A DNA stretch of 64,000 bases, from NCBI RefSeq assembly GCF_900637195.1, contig NZ_LR134356.1, forward strand, positions 868,001 to 932,000, in the 5' to 3' direction. How positions within the stretch are numbered: the first letter of the stretch is position 1; each line of letters starts with the position of its first letter. Source of the DNA: Mycolicibacterium aurum (GTDB lineage Bacteria > Actinomycetota > Actinomycetes > Mycobacteriales > Mycobacteriaceae). Below, piece by piece: positions 17,856-25,946 of the stretch. The notes beneath the pieces were generated by a model. It ran no database searches. It was not told where the DNA came from and worked only from the letters and a program-made list of their open reading frames with translations. A program made the position numbers and the translations under genes.

Positions 17856-19052
17856 TTGCGTCTTTCCGTGACGGAACTGGTGCGGCTGACGCCGCTGCAA
17901 CGGCGGGTGGTCGGCGCGCTGCTGACGCGGGGGCCGCTGGCGCGGGCGGAGCTGACGGAGCTGCTGGACGTCTCGCGTTCGCGCTTGTCGCCGGAGGTCG
18001 GCACGCTGATCGGGAAACGTGTTGTCAGAGAGGTCGACTCGATGGTGTCGACGGGCGGCCGGCGGGCGACGCGACTGGTCCTGGCGGATGCGGCCTTCGG
18101 TCTGGTGGCGGGCGTCGACATCGATGCGGGCGGGGTGTCGCTGGTGCTGATGCAGCTGGACGGGACGGTGGTGGCGCGGTCTGTGGTGGAGTGCGGGGCG
18201 CCGGCTGATCCGGGCCCGGCGCTGCGGGCGATCGATGTGGCGTTGAAGTCGGCGGTGGCGGAGGCCGGGTCGGAGCTGCGGCTGATCGGGGTGTCGATCG
18301 CGGCCGACATCGACAACCTGGGGCAGGTGTCGGAGCCGCCGCCGACGATGCCGCGGTGGGCGGGGGTGTCGATCGGGGAGCACTTCGCGAAGCGGTTCGG
18401 CGTGCCGGCATTTGTGGAGAACGACGTGAACGTGCTGGCTGTCGCGGAGCGGGCGCGGGGTGGGCCAGCGTCGGGGCTGCGGAACTACGCAGTGGTGAAG
18501 ATTTCGAGCGGTGTGGGCAGCGGGCTGGTGGTCAACAGCGGGCTGGCGCGCGGCAGCGACGGGTACGCCGGCGACCTCGGGCACGTGTGCATCGACCCGG
18601 CCAGCGATGTGGTGTGTGCGTGCGGGAACACCGGATGCCTGGAGGCGTTGGTGTCGGCGCCGGCGTTGGTGCGGGAGGCGGAAGCCTTGGCGGCGTCGGG
18701 GGCCTCGCCCGCTTTGGCGGAACTTGCTGCGGCGGGGCCGCTTTCGCTGGCGGCGCTGGGGCAGGCCGCGCAGATGGAGGATCCGGCGGCGACGGCGTTA
18801 TTGCGGGCGGCCGGGCGGCATGTGGGGTATGCGATCGCGGGGCTGGTGACGATCTTCAACCCGGCGGCGGTGTTCTTGTCGACGGGGATCCGGGGTGCGG
18901 AGGACGTTGTGCTCAGCGCGGTGCGGCAGCGGGTGTACGAGCACGCGCGGCCGGCGGCGACGCGGGGGCTGGTGATCGGGACGTGCCAGTTGGGGCGGGA
19001 CGACGGGGCGGTGGGGGCGGCGGAGTTTGCGTGCCATGCGATGGTGGGTTGA
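17856..19052 (+). CDS. ROK family transcriptional repressor (NagC/XylR-like)
   Basis: A 398-residue protein. An N-terminal winged helix (LTPLQRRVVGALLTRGPLARAELTELLDVSRSRLS) is followed by a ROK sugar-kinase-like domain with the zinc motif CACGNTGCLEAL, preceded by the conserved GDLGH...D segment. The ROK fold binds a sugar or sugar phosphate as inducer. Divergent placement suggests it represses the ABC importer and isomerase operon. The start is uncertain: TTG 17856 or GTG 17868, neither with a clear ribosome site. Confidence 0.88.
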   Translation: MRLSVTELVRLTPLQRRVVGALLTRGPLARAELTELLDVSRSRLSPEVGTLIGKRVVREVDSMVSTGGRRATRLVLADAAFGLVAGVDIDAGGVSLVLMQLDGTVVARSVVECGAPADPGPALRAIDVALKSAVAEAGSELRLIGVSIAADIDNLGQVSEPPPTMPRWAGVSIGEHFAKRFGVPAFVENDVNVLAVAERARGGPASGLRNYAVVKISSGVGSGLVVNSGLARGSDGYAGDLGHVCIDPASDVVCACGNTGCLEALVSAPALVREAEALAASGASPALAELAAAGPLSLAALGQAAQMEDPAATALLRAAGRHVGYAIAGLVTIFNPAAVFLSTGIRGAEDVVLSAVRQRVYEHARPAATRGLVIGTCQLGRDDGAVGAAEFACHAMVG

Positions 19053-19518
19053 CGGCGAGATTGCATCTAGTGTCGCCGTTTTGCTTATTTGGCCGCAGCC
19101 AGCGCAGTTTCGTCGATTGACTGGGCACTGAGGCGCGAGTGCCTGCCTCAACAACCGCCCGCGTGGGCCTTCGGCGCTACATACATCGGCACGAAGGGCG
19201 TTTTCGAGACTAGGCAGCCGTGTAGCGCCAGGGTCAAAGTTTCTGGCCAGGCGATAGACCGGCCGTTGAACATCGGCCCGTGGGCGGCACTCGAAGGGGG
19301 TTCCACCGCGCCCTTAGCAGTCAACTCGTGCGAAGACTCTTCTGAGGCGACTTGTGCGACGTCTCGACGTGGGCATTGTATCCGCACAACTCCCCTTCTC
19401 TGTGGCGTCCGAATCTAAAGATTTGAAACAGTCGATCTAGATCAGCGGCTTACGCCCGCCGCGCCGCGCGGGCCAAATTTGGGCCGAACCTGTCGCCTGG
19501 ACTAGCTAAAGTCGCTCC
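19053..19518. other. Intergenic left flank of the accessory island
   Basis: No convincing gene; the open frames here lack coding character. The sequence becomes more A/T-rich towards the AAA ATPase. It holds three perfect short palindromes: AATCTAAAGATT at 19412-19423, GATCTAGATC at 19434-19443 and CCAAATTTGG at 19473-19482, the last 36 bp before the ATPase ATG. They are candidate operator sites for the island. No integrase or clear attachment site was seen. Confidence 0.5.
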
Positions 19519-21807
19519 ATGCTTCGTCGCTTAGAACCTACCGGTTCGTATCGCTCGTTGAGCAGGGGATTCTGGCCGGCTGACCTGCCGTTGGGTAAGC
19601 GTTCGGTTATCTACGGTCACAACGGAAGCGGAAAATCCTCGTTCGCGTCGCTGCTCTTCGAGATCGCGTCTGATGGCAGTTCCAACGAGGTTCTGTGGGA
19701 AGACGAGGATGGACAGCAGCACACCGTGCGTGCAGGGACCGGCGGACCCTCGCCTGCTGTCGCGGTGTTCACGAAGGCGTGGGTACAACGCAACCTGTCG
19801 CAGTTCCTCGACGGAGCAACTGCTTCCCCCATCGTGACGCTCGGCGAAGAGGCGATCGAAGCGAAGGAGCGGGAGAAGGAGTTGTCACGGCAGATCGAAG
19901 ACCATCGCGCTAAGGCCCAAGAGGCGGACAAGAAGCGGCAGGATCACACTTCGAGGGCGCGGAAGCTGGCCACCGCTGCTCAGACCGCCGTGGCCGATCA
20001 ACTGCGTGAATTCGACTACCAGCGCTTCTCCAAGAATCGCTACTCAATGCCCGTCGTTGAGGGGAAGCTTCGCGACTACAACGGGGAGTTCCCCGATGAG
20101 AGCCAGCACGCTGAGGCTCTTAAGCGACTCGGGGAAGGCGCTGCCGACCGTGTGAGAGCAATTCCGGACCCACCGACAGGACGGGCGGTCGATCTTGAGT
20201 TCGTTGGTGCCTTGCTCGCTGAAACACCAACTCGCGTCGCCCTCGAAACGCTTGCCGGTGACCAAGGTCGGCAGGCATGGGTTGAACAGGGCATGCCGCT
20301 TCACGAGCATCTAGACGACTGCCTCTTCTGCGCGGGGCCGCTTACGAAGGAGCGTCGTGCGAAGCTAGCCAAGCACTTCGACCGAAGCTGGCTTCAGATC
20401 CGTGAGCGTGCGCTTTCGTTGCTCCAACAGGTCAAGGCAACAAAGGTGGCCTTCGAGGGCTGGCTCACTAACATGCCAGACCCGAAGGAGCTGTGTAGTG
20501 AGGTCCGCGACGGGTACGGCGTCCACGTGAAGGTGGTCGCGGCGGAGGTGGCGGCGCGGCTCGGGGCGTTGGAAGAGGTGGAAAAAGCACTCCAACTTAA
20601 GGCCGATGACCCAAGCGTCACGCCAGAGGCACCGGATGTGAACGTACTTGCTACCGATCTATTAGTTGCTCCTTTGCAGCAGGCTGTTTCTGAGCACAAC
20701 GAGCAGGCTGATCAACACAACGTCGTTGTCGAAGCTCGCTACGAGACGGTCTTGAACCATATTCTTGGCTCTCGGAGTGAAGCCTTTCGCAACGCAGAAT
20801 CGGCTGCGCGGGGTGCGCAAGCAGATGCGAAAGCCGCAAACGATGCTGCTGATCTTGCTTCAAGGACACTCGCAGCGATCCGTCAACAGCAATTTTCAAA
20901 CAGCCAGATGGCCGAGACGCTTACCAAGGATTTAGCCCGCGTGTATGGCAAAGACCACCTGAGCGTTGGTGTCACGGACGACGGAAAATCGTACGCATGC
21001 CTCCGCGGGGGTGCCCCGGCCACCCACCTAAGCGACGGCGAGCGCACCACATTGTCGCTGCTCTATTTCCTGCGCAAACTGGAAGACGAGACCGTAAGTG
21101 GCGACAAAGCTGCACGGCTCGTCGTTATTGATGACCCGTCGAGTTCGCTTGACCGCGAAGCATTATTCGCAACGCATCAGTGGCTTGTCGACTCGCTTAG
21201 GGGGTTCGGCCAGTTCGTTGTTCTCACCCATGACTTCGGGCTTCTGGGACTCTTCCTTAAATCGCAGAAGAACGCATGGAGCGACTCGCGCAGGAAGATC
21301 CTCAAAGAGCAGAACACCGACGAGGCGCGGTTTCCCAAGGCCACCTTTCTTGAGATGTACGCTTCATTGGACCAAGGGATTCGCCGCACCAGGGTCGCAC
21401 CACTACCTGCGATGCTGCTGCAACAGACCACCGAGTATGCCTACTTGTTTAGGCAGGTGATGGACGGCGTAGCTAACGGGCCTAGCCACGACCGCCTATT
21501 TCTTTTGCCGAATGCGGCCCGTCGCGTATTGGAAGTCTTTACCAGCTATAAGGCACCGCACCTCGGCAACTTCGATCAGCGCCTAGCATCATTAATGGAC
21601 GTTGCTACCGAAAATCCGTATCGCGACGTATACGACTTCTGTAACCGATTCTCGCATGGGGAAGGGCATGAAAGCATCGACGTGCTCGATGGGCGCGTAG
21701 TACATGGTCAGATTCGCCGATGTATGGAGTTTTTCAAATTCGCAGACCCAGAGCATTTTGAGCGAATGTGTCAGGCCACAGGTGCAGATGCGGATGCCAT
21801 TGCATGA
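19519..21807 (+). CDS. AAA_13-type (RecF/Rad50-like) ATPase
   Basis: A 762-residue ABC/SMC-type ATPase of the AAA_13 group, which also includes the PrrC/RloC anticodon nucleases. Walker A is GHNGSGKS at about 33-40. A coiled coil (about 110-155) is followed by a CxxC element (DCLFCAGPL, Cys 268 and 271). A second helical stretch (about 340-460) leads to the ABC signature LSDGERTTLSLLYFL (about 504) and Walker B LVVIDDPSSSLD (about 534-545). The C-terminal domain contains FCNRFSHGEG. I do not see the PrrC catalytic triad with confidence, so RNase activity is not claimed. There is no ribosome site before the ATG; translation may be leaderless. It converges with the reverse transcriptase gene and is probably a defence protein. 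Confidence 0.85.
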   Translation: MLRRLEPTGSYRSLSRGFWPADLPLGKRSVIYGHNGSGKSSFASLLFEIASDGSSNEVLWEDEDGQQHTVRAGTGGPSPAVAVFTKAWVQRNLSQFLDGATASPIVTLGEEAIEAKEREKELSRQIEDHRAKAQEADKKRQDHTSRARKLATAAQTAVADQLREFDYQRFSKNRYSMPVVEGKLRDYNGEFPDESQHAEALKRLGEGAADRVRAIPDPPTGRAVDLEFVGALLAETPTRVALETLAGDQGRQAWVEQGMPLHEHLDDCLFCAGPLTKERRAKLAKHFDRSWLQIRERALSLLQQVKATKVAFEGWLTNMPDPKELCSEVRDGYGVHVKVVAAEVAARLGALEEVEKALQLKADDPSVTPEAPDVNVLATDLLVAPLQQAVSEHNEQADQHNVVVEARYETVLNHILGSRSEAFRNAESAARGAQADAKAANDAADLASRTLAAIRQQQFSNSQMAETLTKDLARVYGKDHLSVGVTDDGKSYACLRGGAPATHLSDGERTTLSLLYFLRKLEDETVSGDKAARLVVIDDPSSSLDREALFATHQWLVDSLRGFGQFVVLTHDFGLLGLFLKSQKNAWSDSRRKILKEQNTDEARFPKATFLEMYASLDQGIRRTRVAPLPAMLLQQTTEYAYLFRQVMDGVANGPSHDRLFLLPNAARRVLEVFTSYKAPHLGNFDQRLASLMDVATENPYRDVYDFCNRFSHGEGHESIDVLDGRVVHGQIRRCMEFFKFADPEHFERMCQATGADADAIA

Positions 21808-21876
21808 GTTGGACCCCGAGTCGTGCGGTCGGCCCGGTTCGAGTCTCTTTTAGGGGACGAATATGAGCGGTTCTCG

Positions 21877-23406
21877 CTAGTCGTATGCGTACAGCGTGGC
21901 ACCCCCGGGCACAACGCCGAATCCGTAAGTCTCAGTTGCCTCACGAAGCACCTTCGAGATGCGGAGGAAGCTCGGAATTCGTAGGTCGACATCACGGCCG
22001 CTGGTTGAAGAGGTCGTCTTGAAGCCGATAAGTTCTTGCTTCGATAGCCCGAGTGGCCTCGGGGTAGGTAAGCCTTGTTCAGTTAGGAGATTGTGTCGTC
22101 GGCGAGTAGCGAGCCAGACTTGGTTGGACAACCATCCATCGAGGGCGCGCAACTGTGCGTTATCATTCACTAGTGGATAGAACGCCATTACGCCTTCAAA
22201 GCGCATGAATGGAACCGTCCCATCTAGGTACCGTCGGATTTCCTTCTCGCTGAGTGGGCCATAGATGTATCTACGAATCTGCAATAGGCATGTGACGTAG
22301 TCTCGATCATTAACTGTTAGTTGACTCGGCGACTGCTGCTGGCGAAGTGGTTCACGAATGAGGTTATTGTATATGAATCCGCTTATCTTTTGTTTAATCC
22401 GGTCAACGGCGTTTTCTCCAATGCGCATATCGCGTAGTGTTAATGAATGCCCCAAATAGTTGATTGATGTGGCTTTGTTGAGTTCCGTCTTAGCTCCGGC
22501 ATTCCGCACCAAGAGGCGGATACCTTCGCTCTTCTTGACGTTGATTGGGGAGCCTATCTGTTCGGCCGCCTCATGCAGAAGCTCGGCCGCACTACAGATT
22601 CGTCCGTAATCAGAACTCCATACCAGCGTATCGTCCGCATAGCGCACGAAGCCGACACCTAGTCGCTCAAGTTCGCGGTCCATCTCAGTCGCGGCAATAT
22701 TCGCTAGGAAGAGGCTTATTGACGTTCCCTGAGCCAGTCCTACTGCACCGGAGTTTATTTCATCCCCGCCTGTGGATTCGATTTCTATTGGGCGAATACT
22801 TAAAAACGAACGAATGAGACTTTCCTCAAGGGGGGTCATTATTATATCCAAACGCCGCATGGCCTTGAAGAGGTAGTCATGATCTATTCTGTCAAAGAAT
22901 TTGGTGAAGTCATATTCTGCAACGAAAAGTCGATGCTTGGTCTTGAGTTCGTACCTTGCGTAGGACAAAGCATCATGTGGAGATAGGCCCGATCGGTAGG
23001 CGTAGGATCGCGAACTCATCTTTGACAAGTTCTTGCGGGACAGTGAGCGGAGGAGCCGGTTCGAAATTACTTCGTCCGCTATCTCGAACGTCGTGATGGT
23101 CCGCTTACCGCCGCCAGCCTTATCTACCTGAAACCGTGCGGGCGCGTGAGGAACGTAGTAGCCGCCTTTAAGGCGAGCGGTCATGGCGTGCGCAATGGAC
23201 GAGGCGCGGGCGCGTACCAAATAGGGGTTGAAGCCAGGTGTCTTTTGCCAGGTCGGGGGCCGCTGGACACTCAGCAATTCGGGCGTCTCAGCGCAGCGTC
23301 GCGAGCGGCGAGCGTTTTCGTCGATAACCCACTTGGCGTACTCTTCGTGCTCCTTAATCAGTCGGTTGGACGCCAGCTCAAGTTTCTCTTGCAGTTTCCA
23401 CCACAT
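21877..23406 (-). CDS. Stand-alone reverse transcriptase, defence-type (DRT/unknown group or retron-like)
   Basis: A 509-residue RNA-directed DNA polymerase. The N-terminal part ends in FNPYLVRARASSIAHAM; the palm shows VDKAGGGKRTITTFEIADEVI, SRSYAYRSG, FVAEYDFTKFFDRIDHDYL (catalytic Asp about 166), GLAQGTSISLFLANI and FVRYADDTLVW (YADD at about 256-259). About 200 residues without a recognised domain follow. It lacks the maturase and HNH domains of group II introns and the VTG motif that I would expect of a classical retron RT. Size, solitary nature and context fit the Abi/DRT/unknown-group enzymes; I cannot assign a class. ATG 23406 has an AGGAG site. The gene is visibly A/T-rich compared with its flanks, which suggests transfer. 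A structured leader precedes it. Confidence 0.9.
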   Translation of the reverse strand: MWWKLQEKLELASNRLIKEHEEYAKWVIDENARRSRRCAETPELLSVQRPPTWQKTPGFNPYLVRARASSIAHAMTARLKGGYYVPHAPARFQVDKAGGGKRTITTFEIADEVISNRLLRSLSRKNLSKMSSRSYAYRSGLSPHDALSYARYELKTKHRLFVAEYDFTKFFDRIDHDYLFKAMRRLDIIMTPLEESLIRSFLSIRPIEIESTGGDEINSGAVGLAQGTSISLFLANIAATEMDRELERLGVGFVRYADDTLVWSSDYGRICSAAELLHEAAEQIGSPINVKKSEGIRLLVRNAGAKTELNKATSINYLGHSLTLRDMRIGENAVDRIKQKISGFIYNNLIREPLRQQQSPSQLTVNDRDYVTCLLQIRRYIYGPLSEKEIRRYLDGTVPFMRFEGVMAFYPLVNDNAQLRALDGWLSNQVWLATRRRHNLLTEQGLPTPRPLGLSKQELIGFKTTSSTSGRDVDLRIPSFLRISKVLREATETYGFGVVPGGATLYAYD

Positions 23407-23425
23407 CGTGTTCTCCTACAAAGAA

Positions 23426-23458
23426 ATTAGGGGCCGGGCGGACCGCCCGACCCCTAAT
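23426..23458 (-). terminator. Near-perfect 33-bp palindrome just before the RT ribosome site
   Basis: ATTAGGGGCCGGGCGG at 23426-23441 and CCGCCCGACCCCTAAT at 23443-23458 form a palindrome with one mismatch, which is a G-U pair in one of the two RNAs. On the RT strand the hairpin is followed by AATTTCTTTG, like an intrinsic terminator, and ends 20 nt before the RT ATG. It could end or stabilise a short leader RNA while letting some transcription continue into the RT gene. Confidence 0.7.
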
Positions 23459-23876
23459 CGGCTTCGCGTCATACGAAATTATGCAAAATGATGCTTTCAC
23501 TGCTCCGAACATGTCGAAGCTTCGAGTGAGTAGGCGGTGATCAACCCGTTCCCCTACTCGCTACCGACGCCAGGCCTAGCCCCTCTTGGGACCCGCATCG
23601 CATCATACGCATGGAGACAAGCCGCAGCTCGTATTTGCGCGGTAGAAAGCACTAACCGAAGTGGCTGGCCGTTCGAGGCATGGCAGCCCGACGCCGAGGG
23701 AGGCACCCCTCAGGGGGTCATAGCCCATAAGACTTGCCGCGTCGAGTCCGTTGTGGTGCGTCTGTCCGGCCATAAATATCGTCCGACATGCCAAGTGCCT
23801 GACTGCCCTAAGTTGGAGCGGAACTGGGGCATTATTGCCCCTACACGAAATCGGAAGGCGACTAAGAGGGGGGAAT
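23426..23876 (-). ncRNA. Candidate structured leader RNA of the reverse transcriptase
   Basis: About 450 bp between the RT and the divergent herA-like gene has no convincing coding frame. It has several hairpins besides the 33-bp palindrome: GAGTAGG/CCTACTC (23528-23534 with 23553-23559), ACCCC-TCAG-GGGGT (23705-23718) and GGGGCA-TTAT-TGCCCC (23826-23841). Defence RTs and retrons often have a template RNA encoded directly upstream of the RT in the same orientation. That is the basis for this call. The hairpins exist on both strands, and the region must also contain the herA promoter, so boundaries and orientation are inference. Confidence 0.45.
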
Positions 23877-25946
23877 GTGGCAGTCGACCTCATTCCGGGT
23901 GTTGGAGCGGGCACTCTTCTCGAAACAGAGCTGCTTGCCGACGATCGAGCACAGCGCATCGGCGCAATTCAGCGTTTGGATTATCACGAAGCGGTGGTGC
24001 TGACTCATGACACGTGGAAGTTCAATGCAGGTGGGCTCCCACAGTTTGCATTCTTGCTCGCCACGGCCCGAGACATCAGCGCCGAGGGAGGCGACGATGA
24101 CGAAGTGCTCCTTCTGCGGATCGAGGGAACTGCACCCTTGAGCCTTGAGGCCGACCTCTATGCGGTACGCGAGGAGGCTCTACGCGACGCACTATCGCGG
24201 GACGACAATCCGTCGCCGTCTGTGGTGCTCGACGTGGACATGGATCCCTTCACAAGGAACCGCGCGTCCTTCACGGGGTTGCGTTGCAGAATCCTCGGGA
24301 CGTTCTACGAGGAGGATCTCGACGGGACCCGCCGACTCGAGTTCGGCGCTGATGTCGACAACTTCTATGCAACTTCGACTTATCGAGTGTTGAAACCGAT
24401 AGGGGAGGGCCTATCAACGATCGCTAGCTACTTGAAGCCGTCGCCCCACCCAGTTCACCGCGTGAGAATCGGGGCCGTTCGATACTCAGCGACAAGGCGA
24501 CGTGCGATGGCTGCGAACCAAGCGAGTGCTGCGGTATCAGTGAATATCCACGATTTCATTGGACATAAGACAGGACTGCTGGGCATGACCCGGACGGGAA
24601 AGTCCAACACGGCGAAGATCATTGTTGCCCGTACCTTTGCCGTCTCAGAGGAGCGCAAGGCGCTAGGTGGCCAACCGATCGGTCAACTCATATTCGATCC
24701 TCAAGGCGAGTATGCCAACGACAACACCCAAGACGGCTCCGCGATCGCCGCAATCGGTGATCGGCACGTGCGCATCTACCGATTCGGGGCTGGTCCTGGA
24801 CAAGGTCACGTAAGGCCGCTCGGGATCAACTTCTTCGATCCCGCCCAGATCGAGGCCGTTCAAAGCATGATCGCGGACCAACTCCGCATAAGCGACAACG
24901 CTGGATATGTGCGAGATTTCGCGGGAACCTCATTCGCTGATGTCGAGCGTGATTGGGATCAGATCAAACGAGCCCAACGTGGACGACTGCTCTTGTATGC
25001 GTCTCTGTTGCGTGCGGACTTCGCCGCGCCGAATCACAATCCGGGCACCCAGTTCCCGTACTCAGTCCTGATTCAGATCAACGCCCGACTCCGTCAATCC
25101 TTGACGCCAGCGAATGGGCCTGCTCCATTCCAGGTCGTTAGGCAGGACAGAGGCCTCTGCTCAGTTACGGCCGATCAGATCCAGCCCATTGTCGACGCGA
25201 TCCTCGCTCTACGTGACGGCGGTGACCAAGAAGCAATCCGCTTCTGCGACAACCCGATCTGGATCGCCACCGAGCCGATATACACGGCGAGCAGCGGAGG
25301 TCGGCAGGTCCGTGGATGGCGAAACCTCAACGACTTGCGGCCGTTCCACAACCCGAATACGGACGCTGATGTGTCCGACGAGATCTACCAGAACTTGCTC
25401 GACGGTCTAATTGTCATCGTCGACCTCCACATCGGAACTTCGACTGTCGTACAGGCACTGTCCGAGGCTATTACGCGTCGGATTCTCAAGCATCAGACGA
25501 CGGCGTTTACCTCGGGCGCTGAACCCCCGGCCATCCAAGTAATGCTTGAAGAGGCGCATAACCTGTTCTCAAGCAAGAAGTATTCAGACGATGGCGATGT
25601 CTGGGTGAAGCTCGCGAAGGAAGCTGCGAAGCTGCGTATCGGAATGCTTTATGCGACACAGGAAGTGTCGGGGGTCGCACATCAGGTTAAGGCGAACACA
25701 GCTAACTGGGTTGTGGCACATCTCAACAACCGCACGGAGCTCAACGAACTAAGTAAGTTCTACGACTTCGGTTCATTCGCCGACGCGATCTTGTCATCCG
25801 AGGATCGAGGCTACGTCCGCATTAAGACGTTGTCATCACCGTTCATCGTTCCAACCCAGATCGAAAAATACGACTCGGCCCTCGTGAACGAGGCGCGCGC
25901 CGCTGCGGGCGATCCGCCGCTCGCTCTCGGACCGATCGAACCTTAA
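23877..25946 (+). CDS. HerA-type hexameric DNA translocase ATPase (DUF87 family)
   Basis: A 689-residue protein of the FtsK/HerA superfamily. An N-terminal beta-rich HAS-barrel-like region (about 1-110) is followed by the motor domain with Walker A GMTRTGKSN (about 236-244), LIFDPQGEY (the HerA Asp and GEY motif) and Walker B VMLEEAHN (about 555-562). An Arg-finger-like segment (AAKLRIGMLYATQ) comes later. HerA pumps DNA and works with a nuclease, usually NurA, encoded next to it, as here. GTG 23877 follows AGAGGGGGG and is preferred over the longer frame from 23751. The stop overlaps the next ATG (TAATG). Confidence 0.9.
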   Translation: MAVDLIPGVGAGTLLETELLADDRAQRIGAIQRLDYHEAVVLTHDTWKFNAGGLPQFAFLLATARDISAEGGDDDEVLLLRIEGTAPLSLEADLYAVREEALRDALSRDDNPSPSVVLDVDMDPFTRNRASFTGLRCRILGTFYEEDLDGTRRLEFGADVDNFYATSTYRVLKPIGEGLSTIASYLKPSPHPVHRVRIGAVRYSATRRRAMAANQASAAVSVNIHDFIGHKTGLLGMTRTGKSNTAKIIVARTFAVSEERKALGGQPIGQLIFDPQGEYANDNTQDGSAIAAIGDRHVRIYRFGAGPGQGHVRPLGINFFDPAQIEAVQSMIADQLRISDNAGYVRDFAGTSFADVERDWDQIKRAQRGRLLLYASLLRADFAAPNHNPGTQFPYSVLIQINARLRQSLTPANGPAPFQVVRQDRGLCSVTADQIQPIVDAILALRDGGDQEAIRFCDNPIWIATEPIYTASSGGRQVRGWRNLNDLRPFHNPNTDADVSDEIYQNLLDGLIVIVDLHIGTSTVVQALSEAITRRILKHQTTAFTSGAEPPAIQVMLEEAHNLFSSKKYSDDGDVWVKLAKEAAKLRIGMLYATQEVSGVAHQVKANTANWVVAHLNNRTELNELSKFYDFGSFADAILSSEDRGYVRIKTLSSPFIVPTQIEKYDSALVNEARAAAGDPPLALGPIEP

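Noticed and set aside
19519..21807. PrrC/RloC anticodon nuclease call for the AAA_13 protein
   Set aside because: The ATPase and CxxC features fit, but I could not identify the C-terminal catalytic Arg-Glu-His set, so only the ATPase family is claimed.
21877..23406. Group II intron maturase
   Set aside because: No maturase X or endonuclease domain, and no intron structure or exon-binding context is visible.
23537..24010. Open frame of 157 codons on the plus strand in the RT leader
   Set aside because: It has no ribosome site or family resemblance, overlaps the herA start in another frame and looks like chance in the leader region.
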